Positions 1 to 7,200 of a stretch of DNA of 12,293 nucleotides are shown here, piece by piece. This stretch comes from Phoronis ovalis. Taxonomy: Eukaryota; Phoronida; Phoronidae. The notes beneath the pieces are model-generated. The model had not been told where the DNA came from. It searched no databases and saw only the letters and a list, made by a program, of their open reading frames with translations. The stretch covers positions 1 to 12,293 of the forward strand of contig JAOXYB010046336.1 of NCBI GenBank assembly GCA_028565635.1, given 5' to 3'. The translations under genes were made by a program, and so were the position numbers. The first letter of the stretch is position 1; every line of letters begins with the position of its first letter.

Positions 1-122
1 CTTCATATTAATAATATGCAATTCCTTTCGCTCAAATAGCCAATTTAAACAGCGTACAATGATGATTCTTCGAATCGCCGTTGTCTTGTTTAATATAAAA
101 TGAGTTATTTTTCTAAAGTTCT

Positions 123-132
123 TTTATTTATT
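123..132 (-). promoter_or_regulatory. Overlapping candidate poly(A) signals
   Basis: On the minus strand this reads AATAAATAAA, two overlapping canonical hexamers (127-132 and 123-128). It is a candidate 3' end for the gene whose stop codon is at 2437. No signal this good is seen between the stop codon and the repeat tract. Such hexamers are common by chance in AT-rich DNA. Confidence 0.3.
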
Positions 133-206
133 CTAAACATAACTGGTCAGTACAACATATCTACTACAATCACTATTTAAGGTAATAACAAATTAACGTA
201 TAAAAG

Positions 207-212
207 TTTATT
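207..212 (-). promoter_or_regulatory. Candidate poly(A) signal AATAAA
   Basis: This is a minus-strand AATAAA. GT-rich sequence follows it in the direction of transcription (about 180-140, including TGTTGTACTG), the arrangement expected after a cleavage site. It is an alternative to the pair at 123-132. Confidence 0.3.
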
Positions 213-796
213 TGCAATATAAAATATCTCACTGTCATCATACCAATTTATACTTACCATTAACAATCATAAAACAAACATGATGTAAAATCATTTTTCA
301 TGATGTTTCTGAATTCGGTACTTAATTACAGATCTCTGCTTGCACTTTCAAAGCACTCTGAGTTAACTATATATCTTCTAATGGTGTATTTTGCCGACTT
401 AGGGAATGAAATTTGAACAGAGTCTTTTAACAGTGACTTAATCTGGACTTGTGCTTCAACACTAGCTTTTACTTAGAGGTCATATTTGCACTAAATCACA
501 GTAGAAAGTACAAACAATGAGGTGCAACTTTGCATAATCATAGTTTTCTCTGTTTTGACTGAGCACAATTTACTAAAAACATTTTGCAATAAACTACTAC
601 ACCAAGAAGTCGGTAGTCTATAGAACATCTTAAGAAACTTATATAAAACTGGCTAATGGTGGTCAATTCCACCAACTGTACACTACACACCTAAACAATG
701 CAAACCATTTGTCTACAATTACATATTAACATAACTCTTGAACTACTGCACAAGCATTTACAGATTTTACAAGTATGACAACATCTGCATATGATC

Positions 797-810
797 AAAA
801 AAAAAAAAAA
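797..810. repeat. Run of 14 A
   Basis: A mononucleotide tract about 55 bases left of the proposed element start. It could be the A tail of an older insertion or chance in AT-rich DNA. Confidence 0.8.
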
Positions 811-1007
811 TTCCTATTAACTAGGCAATGTGTTCAAAGAAACCATAGCAATGGTAATTAAAACAAGAGGTCTGCAGGTGCAAACAGATGCCCATCATAT
901 GATGTAGTTTCTTTAGTTGTAAAGCCATCTTTGTATGTATAAGAGTTTTGAGGCTGATAATAGAGGGAAAATGTCAAATGTTTAGTTTGAAAGGAAAATA
1001 GGTGGTT

Positions 1008-1131
1008 TTGCTTTGTCTTTCCTGAAATGGCGTACCAAATATAAAGCTGATCAGATAAAAGCTAAAGCAGTTATTGTGACAAAGAAAGTGTTACGCACAA
1101 CAAAAAATGTCGAAGATTCATATCGTCATTT
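1008..1131 (+). repeat. Monomer copy 1 (internally deleted)
   Basis: The copy starts at GCTTTGTCTTTCCTGAAATGG, matching the middle of later copies, and then jumps at GGCGTACC to the second half (TACCAAATATAAAGCTGATC). It ends at the ATGTCGAAGATT...TTTGACC stretch shared by the next copies. About 150 bp of the monomer is missing at the jump. Confidence 0.65.
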
Positions 1132-1398
1132 GACCTACTTCTCAAGGTCAATTTGAAATGTCACTTGGCCTAATACATCCACCAACCTATAACCTTATCC
1201 ACCTTCAAATCGTCCAATCATCGCTTCATCTTTCCCGAAATGGGCGCAACGTAACATGCACTCTCAGGTACAAACATGGCCACCAGTCGGCCATGTTAGA
1301 AGTATTCAGGATCAAATTTATATCTGACGTGTGCTTTGACCAGTACTTACCTTGTACCTAATATGAAGATGATCCGACAAAAACAAAAGCCATTATTG
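1132..1398 (+). repeat. Monomer copy 2 (3' truncated)
   Basis: It begins at the shared GACCTACTTCTCAAGGTCA and includes CCCGAAATGGGCGCAACGT and the palindromic AACATGGCC/GGCCATGTT pair. It runs to ATTATTGCAAC at 1392-1402, where it passes straight into the middle of another copy. Confidence 0.7.
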
Positions 1399-1594
1399 CA
1401 ACCTAACATCTCGAGAACAAATATGGCCACCAGTTGGCCATCTTGGAAGTTATCCAAGTCAAAATTACTGCCTATCTGCACTTTGACCATTATTTAGCCT
1501 GTATAAAGCTGATATGATAAAAACTGAAGCAGTCATTGCAAGACAAGAAAAGTGTTACGTAAATGAAAAATGTCGAAGATCCGTATCGGAATTT
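1399..1594 (+). repeat. Monomer copy 3 (5' truncated)
   Basis: It begins at GCAACCTAACAT, matching GCAACGTAACATGCACT in the full copies, and continues through ATGGCCACCAGTTGGCCAT to the monomer end ATGTCGAAGATCCGTATCGG. The 5' ~110 bp of the monomer is absent. Confidence 0.7.
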
Positions 1595-1918
1595 GACCTA
1601 CTTCTCAAGGTCACTTTGAAATGTCACCTAGCCTAATACACCCCACCAACCTATGCTTTGTGATCCACTTTCAAATCGTCCAGTCATCGCTTCGTCTTTC
1701 CCGAAACGGGCGCAACGTAACATGCACTATCAGGGGAAAAACATGGCCGCCAGTCGGCGATCTTGAAAGTGATCCGCATGAAATTACAGACTATATGCAT
1801 TTTGACCTGTATTTACTCTGTACCAAACACAAAGTTGATCGGATAAAAACTGAAGCAGTTATTGTGCGAAAAAGGAAGCATTACATACAAAAAATGTCGA
1901 AGATTCGCATCAGCATTT
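1595..1918 (+). repeat. Monomer copy 4 (full length, 324 bp)
   Basis: This is a full copy between two occurrences of GACCTACTTCTCAAGGTCA, and it defines the monomer length. It carries the shared blocks CCCGAAACGGGCGCAACGTA, a decayed palindrome (CATGGCCGCCAGTCGGCGAT) and ATGTCGAAGATTCGCATC. The spacing to copy 5 at CCCGAAA is 326 bp, agreeing with 324. Confidence 0.75.
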
Positions 1919-2215
1919 GACCTACTTCTCAAGGTCATTTTGAAATGTTACCTGGCCTAATACGCCCACCAACCTATGGCCTACGGGAATCCACCTTTGA
2001 ATCGTCAAGTCAATGCTTCGTCATTCCCGAAATGGGCGCAACGTGAGGTGCACTCTCGGGTACAAACATGGCCACCAATCGGCCATGTTGGAAGTAATCG
2101 AGGTCAAAATTATATCCGACCTGTGCTTTGACCTGTACTTACCCTGTACCAAATACAAAGATGATCTGACGAAAGCTGAAGCCGTTATAGGGAAACAAAG
2201 AAAAGGTTACATACG
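1919..2215 (+). repeat. Monomer copy 5 (last copy, runs into the tail)
   Basis: It matches copy 4 from GACCTACTTCTCAAGGTCA to AAGAAAAGGTTACATACGAC. Instead of the usual AAAAATGTCGAAGATT end it then passes into CG-rich triplets and the hairpin. This marks the transition from the repeat core to the element end. Confidence 0.7.
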
Positions 2216-2242
2216 ACGACGCCGCCGCATACCCTACAACTA

Positions 2243-2276
2243 TATGCCCAATCACTATTACATAGTGATAGGCATA
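2243..2276 (+). repeat. Terminal hairpin of the element
   Basis: The left arm is 2243-2258 and the right arm 2262-2276, with a three-base loop TAC. The arms pair ATCACTAT/ATAGTGAT and TATGCC/GGCATA with a one- to two-base bulge. AAAAA follows. The position after CG-rich triplets and before an A run fits a transposon or retroposon terminus. Confidence 0.6.
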
Positions 2277-2280
2277 AAAA

Positions 2281-2436
2281 GTACATACAGATAAGCAAGT
2301 ACAGAGCATCTAAATTACAAGGACATTTACAAATACAAATGTCGCCTGAAGATAATTCAAATGAAAGCAGAAATATAAAAAAGCTACAACTTATACTACC
2401 AGTATTTACACACCTGCTATTTAGTGTCTGTGGCTG
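2281..2436 (-). other. Proximal 3' UTR of the minus-strand gene
   Basis: This is the non-coding sequence between the TAG at 2437 and the repeat tract. No AATAAA or ATTAAA occurs on the minus strand here, so the transcript probably extends into or past the element. It is AT-rich and otherwise unremarkable. Confidence 0.5.
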
Positions 2437-4230
2437 CTACAATAATTTTGGTTCAGGCTCAATTAAACCTAATGGTGGTGGAGAAGCTGGTGACAGTTGC
2501 GGTGGAAATAATTCCGGATTTGATCCTGAGGGCGCTTGTTTAACTGGTGATAATTTTGGAGAAAATTTCTTTAATGGTTTTAACTTCGAGCTGAAAGTGG
2601 AACTCACTGCATATCCAGGAGATGATTCTGTTAAAGGTTCAATCTTCGAGCTCACAGAGGCACTATTTCCAGACTGAGACAATTGTTTTAAAGGTCTCAA
2701 AGAACTCATGGTGACAGTAGTTAAATTTCTAGGGGACAATTTCATCTCTGAACTCGTAATGGTACTATAGCCAGAGGGCATAATATTATCAGCTTGTAAA
2801 TGAACATCGCTACTACATATCGCACTGTCTGTATCAACATCAGTTATTCCAGGGGGCAGAGGCTGCCTTGATTGAAGAACCTGACGCACACATGAATGAT
2901 CTTTGCTTCCAGCATGTTTACTTGTATTGATTGCATCATTTTTAGAAGCTGGTGCAGCTATAATAGTTGTTCCAGTAGCAGGTTTTCTCTCAGGTATGGT
3001 TTTAAATGCTTGTAAATAACTACCAGGAAACGGAGATGTGATAACTGGCTGATCGTACGGTAGATAATAAGTATTAGTACCAACTGGTACTTTTGGTACA
3101 TACCCATATCCCTGCTGGTGATAATACTGATACTGATAGGGATAGGGATAAAGGCTGTGGCTTGTGTATGGGTAAAAACTGTAGTCTGGCTGACAGTGGT
3201 ATGGCACATATTGATATCCAGACTGATATTGTGGTACACAACTCCTACCAACAGTTTGATAATACCCAGTTGAAGTCGACACCTTCTGTTGGTTATCAGT
3301 TCTTTGAGTTAGACTATTAGGCACGTTTACAGACTGTGCTGATACAGTGGAGGCAACCACGTTCTGTTTTATATCATGTACTACATTTTGCACATTTCCC
3401 ATGAAAGTTGTTAGCGGCGTATTTTTCTTGTGTATTTCTGCTTTTCGATTTTCAACTTGAGAGATTGCTGTTGCTGTTAATGTGGTTGTTTTGTTTGAAC
3501 TCTTTGAAGCAGATTTTGTCCCAGAAACAGATGAGCTTAACACGTTTTTTACAGACATTTTCTTTTTCTGTGTTGAACTTGTCGTATTAACTGATGTTGC
3601 TGCTTTAGGAATCCTCTTCACTTTTTTCAAGTTACTCTTCTTTTTAGTAAGATGTGTGTCAGATGTTTCAGCTGATGGAGCAACAATTTTACCTTTTTTA
3701 CTGTTTCCCTTCGAAATGGAAGCAAAAGTGTTCTTAACCTTCTTCAAACTAAATGCTAATTTTGGACCAGATTTACTACCATTTCCTGAAGATTCACAGT
3801 GTCTGTGTAATTCTTCTATAACCGAGTTATTTCCAAGATCTTCAGTAGTTTGTCCAGTATATGAATCGGGTGTGTCATGGTTTGTTACTAGGCTCACATC
3901 CTCTGTGTCATTATGCCATTTATAAGACTCTTCTGACGGTTCGACGACTTGAGGTGAATCTGTCCCATCAATCTGACATGTGTTATCTCCCAACTGTGTT
4001 TGTACTGTATCTTTAGATATGTCTCCTTTGATCAGGTCTTCAGAACATTTATCTAAATCATCAAAATATTGCAAATCTACAATTCCTTTTTTCTTCATGC
4101 TCTTTTGTTGATCTCGACATGTCTCGTCAGACAGTAATGGTACTGACTGTACAAAATTACCTCGGTTATGCATGGAAGCTTTTGAACCATCTGACTCAGC
4201 TAGTAAGATAGTATACTCACAGTTCACTTT
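2437..4230 (-). CDS. Terminal coding exon 10 (1794 nt): disordered tail with Lys-, Tyr- and Ser/Pro-rich blocks
   Basis: The acceptor is TTTTTTTGTAG before 4230, the first codon is Lys in phase 0, and TAG at 2439-2437 ends the protein. The exon covers residues 1265-1861. The order is: a polar acidic part, a Lys/Ser/Thr-rich block (about 3400-3770) with two related LKKVK motifs and a plausible nuclear localisation signal (KKKSNLKKVKRIPK, 3604-3645), a Tyr-rich stretch with 20 Tyr in 73 residues (3046-3264), then a Ser/Pro-rich end with three degenerate SSxxxPL repeats (about 2560-2712). No enzymatic motif is visible. The composition resembles prion-like or RNA-granule proteins, but that is a compositional analogy and not homology. 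Confidence 0.88.
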   Translation of the reverse strand, partial: KVNCEYTILLAESDGSKASMHNRGNFVQSVPLLSDETCRDQQKSMKKKGIVDLQYFDDLDKCSEDLIKGDISKDTVQTQLGDNTCQIDGTDSPQVVEPSEESYKWHNDTEDVSLVTNHDTPDSYTGQTTEDLGNNSVIEELHRHCESSGNGSKSGPKLAFSLKKVKNTFASISKGNSKKGKIVAPSAETSDTHLTKKKSNLKKVKRIPKAATSVNTTSSTQKKKMSVKNVLSSSVSGTKSASKSSNKTTTLTATAISQVENRKAEIHKKNTPLTTFMGNVQNVVHDIKQNVVASTVSAQSVNVPNSLTQRTDNQQKVSTSTGYYQTVGRSCVPQYQSGYQYVPYHCQPDYSFYPYTSHSLYPYPYQYQYYHQQGYGYVPKVPVGTNTYYLPYDQPVITSPFPGSYLQAFKTIPERKPATGTTIIAAPASKNDAINTSKHAGSKDHSCVRQVLQSRQPLPPGITDVDTDSAICSSDVHLQADNIMPSGYSTITSSEMKLSPRNLTTVTMSSLRPLKQLSQSGNSASVSSKIEPLTESSPGYAVSSTFSSKLKPLKKFSPKLSPVKQAPSGSNPELFPPQLSPASPPPLGLIEPEPKLL

Positions 4231-7200
4231 CTACAAAAAAAACTGATATTAAAATATTGAAGAAAGCAGTAGACTGTTCACAATCGGTTAATCAGTTCTA
4301 CACTGGTTGAAAAAATTAAGCAAGCACATCTTTGATGTCCTTAAATCAAATGCGTGAACCACGCAAAAATCACCTATGGTTTGACCACATAAAAAGGTTC
4401 ATGTGTAAATACAATTCCTTACCTGTACATCATGTTTCCCAGCAGATAAAGCATCAGATGTAGACAATGCCAAATGACTTTCACCAGTACCAGGGGACTG
4501 ATTCACATCTAAACCTTTTGTAATCATCAAACCATGATTGTTTTGTAGCCAGTCCTCTAAAGAAGATTTAAAATCATACTTTTCATTACAAGCAAGTTTC
4601 TCTAAATCTGTAACATATTTGTCAATGTTCGCCTTCTCCTTCAAAAACTGTACAAGTTGTTCAAGTTTTCCAGACAGACTAGATTTAAGCATTTGTTTCT
4701 GTTGAGCATCTAGATGAACAGATTCTTCACCTTTGAATACTAGTATACAAATCTGATTTAAAATATGCTCTTTAAAAGTTCCAAAGTAGCACACAACTTT
4801 GCTTGCATCATCTTCATAACCACTGTGTCTTCTGTAGGCATCATCTGTTAATTTTAGAGTAACTAAATTTGGTAGATGCATTTGCAGTATAGTCTTGATA
4901 GTATCTGGCATATTTGCAGTAAATTCAACTAAATTTTGTTCTAACAGAGCAAAGGTTTCTTCAGAGTAAATTGCATCTACAGTCGCTAAGATTTCTCCTA
5001 GTGAGTTTTCAGATTCGGGGAATTTGTCATCCTGTATTCTTCTTGACAACTTCTGATCATAACCATCATAATCATGCCGAGTTGAAATATTTAAGTTTTC
5101 TGTATCATTTGGTATAAATGTCTGCCATTTATCAATTTTAAAACCAATATCCTGGGAAATTGCTTGTGAACTTTCTTCATTTTGATTTATACTTTTATCC
5201 TCTTGATTTTGAAATAATGTCACCAAATCATTCTCCTTATCAGTAACACTGCAATCTTCTGTTGGAGTATTTACACTTATACTGTTTATAGCAAGGTTTT
5301 CAGACATTGCATTGATGATTGTTTGTTTTACAGGCGGTGATATGTTCTCAAGTTCTTTTTCTCCGTCAACTGCTACCATTATCTTTGCTGGATCAGTGCT
5401 ACTGCAATAGATAGGTAGAAAACAAAAATAAACGCAAATTTCTGAATGGACTTTTGTAAATCCTTTAAACTATTCAGTTTGCATTCGTTACAAATAAAAC
5501 TTAGATATTTCCTGAAGCAAAATTTTAAGTTATCCATGAGATCTTTCTTGCAGTTTACTAGATTAACAAAGTCAACGTTAGTTTTTAAATATTGGTCAGT
5601 GAGGAACATAAAGTTGGACGTAGTTTAAGGGATCTTCTACACATCTATATTGTTACTGTTTATGTTATAATAGCAACTATAATGCCCGTTGTATGTGATA
5701 CCTGATCTATTACAAGCATTATGTGATTCAGGTATCTTACAGTTAGTCAGTTATCAAAAGCTTCCAGGAGATTGGACATACATTTCCTATGCAGGTTCCC
5801 AGATATATTACCAATAGACAGGCTTAAATTTTGCATTTTTTTATGTCAAGTGCAGCATTTAATGGTATACAATACCACATAACAGTAGTAGTATAGACAT
5901 ATTTAAATTTTGTGGCTAATGATGTCAAATGCAGCGTTTGATGGTATAAAATACCACATACAATATGAACTAAAATTATTTACGTCAAAACAAACTGTAA
6001 TAACTTACCCACCATCAAAATGATAATGTGGTAAATAACAAGTGTTGTTGGAACAAAGAACAGGTGTCATTCAACACCACCATATCAACTTTTCTGAAGC
6101 AGTCTAGCCTTTAGAAAATAGCTTTCCAATAGATTGCTATTCTATAACACTGCTAAAATAATTTTGAAATATTCCAACTACACGTAATGATTAAACTTAA
6201 AGATAAGTCTTTCCATAAAAAACTATAATTTTGACAAGTTTGAAAGGTAAACTATCTCATTTTACAAAGAGTTTATCTAGGTTTGTTACAATTTGTTTTG
6301 ACAGTTTTATAAACGCGCCTGTAAAAAAGGAGTTATATTTTACAAAAATGTACTATAAGTAGATGAGTTAGCTATGAATGCCAGTTTGTAAGAATGAATA
6401 TAATATGGTTAGTATAGGATAGTATGGAGCAGGCTAAACAGGACATTTACACCCAGATGAACTGTTTCACTTTTTTTTAAAGATTACTAGTAGAAGATTA
6501 TGTAAAACATCCATCCACAAGTCAATATATTTGGGCAAAATATCTTATCTAGTGCATTCTAAGAATCATTCAACTTAAAGATGTGATTTTAAAAATCGTA
6601 ACAATGCTAATTAACTAAACATGCTTTTAGTATAGAAGTACATTAGTGCAACAAGTTACATGCAAAATTTGGGGTTACCTCACTCCTTGACACAAACCAG
6701 AATTGTTACGGGTATTGGCTAAAACAAAACATATCTTAAAATTGTATCAACAAATAACATAACCATAACATTACTGTGGAAGCAACCTCAAACTGATGAA
6801 CTGGTAAATATATATATATATATTAGGTAAAACATGATTTTTGATTTGAGCCAAAACATTTGTTTTAACAAAAAAACTAACCAGGTTCAGTTGGCTGTTT
6901 CATTCTTTCTACAGACATTATCTTCGCTTGCATTGTGGGCACAGGTAGAGGGGCATTTGGAGAGAATGTTTCCTAAAATAGACAGCAGCTGTGATTAAAC
7001 AATCAACAAAAGAGATAGCTAAAATATTTAACAAACATTTTCTCTGATTATTCATACAGCGGCATACAACATTTCGGTAGTAAATGAATGGGACATAACA
7101 ACTATTGAATTTTGGGCATTTGATTCTGAGCTGGTTATAGATACATGAGTCCACAGGGTGACCATGTGCTTAATACCAATAGGTCATGCATTTAAACTTA

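Larger units (their letters stand above)
1..862. other. Region without a recognisable gene, possible distal 3' UTR
   Basis: The stretch is AT-rich with stops in all frames. It contains a run of 14 A at 797-810 and candidate minus-strand poly(A) signals at its left end. If the minus-strand gene uses those signals, this is the distal part of a ~2.3 kb 3' UTR. Otherwise it is intergenic. Confidence 0.4.
863..2280 (+). mobile_element. Putative non-autonomous mobile element with tandem-repeat core and hairpin tail
   Basis: The tract has three parts. A left flank begins near AACAAGAGGTCTGCAGGTGC (about 864). The core, about 1008-2215, is built of copies of a ~325 bp monomer. The right end has CG-rich triplets (GACGACGCCGCCGC, about 2214-2227), a hairpin (2243-2276) and a short A run (AAAAA, 2276-2280). 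A unique flank, tandem core and hairpin tail in that order resemble Helentron/Pearl-like elements described in bivalves, and the A-ended tail also allows a SINE-like origin. No long coding region is present, so it would be non-autonomous. Both boundaries are estimates, and I saw no target-site duplication. The orientation is opposite to the host gene, and the tract lies just past its stop codon. Confidence 0.5.
5388..6881 (-). other. Largest intron (1494 bp)
   Basis: The intron runs from donor GTTAGT to acceptor ATCCAG. It contains the 79-bp tandem duplication, a 9-bp inverted repeat (5697-5736), a (TA)n tract (6808-6823) and an open frame near its 3' end that I do not accept as an exon. No other coding signal is seen. 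Confidence 0.75.

Noticed and set aside
1158-2294. Three plus-strand open frames sharing a SRNGRNV-like peptide
   Set aside because: They lie in equivalent positions of the tandem monomers, are short and are broken by the next repeat. The similarity is that of the DNA repeat and not evidence of a gene.
2339-2677. Plus-strand open frame of 112 codons
   Set aside because: It is antisense to the terminal exon, whose frame is far longer and supported by splicing. The Gly- and Asn-rich peptide is a shadow of the Ser/Pro codons opposite.
3482-3925. Plus-strand open frame of 147 codons with hydrophobic runs
   Set aside because: It is antisense to the Lys-rich block. Phe and Leu runs opposite Lys and Glu codons are the expected artefact.
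5379-5609. Minus-strand open frame of 76 codons (ending IAVALIQQR), with helical-looking sequence
   Set aside because: It overlaps the acceptor region of exon 9 and runs into a stop in another frame. Treating it as an exon from 5557 to 5434 would keep the phases but needs a very poor donor and a 32-base intron. Kept only as a low-probability alternative.
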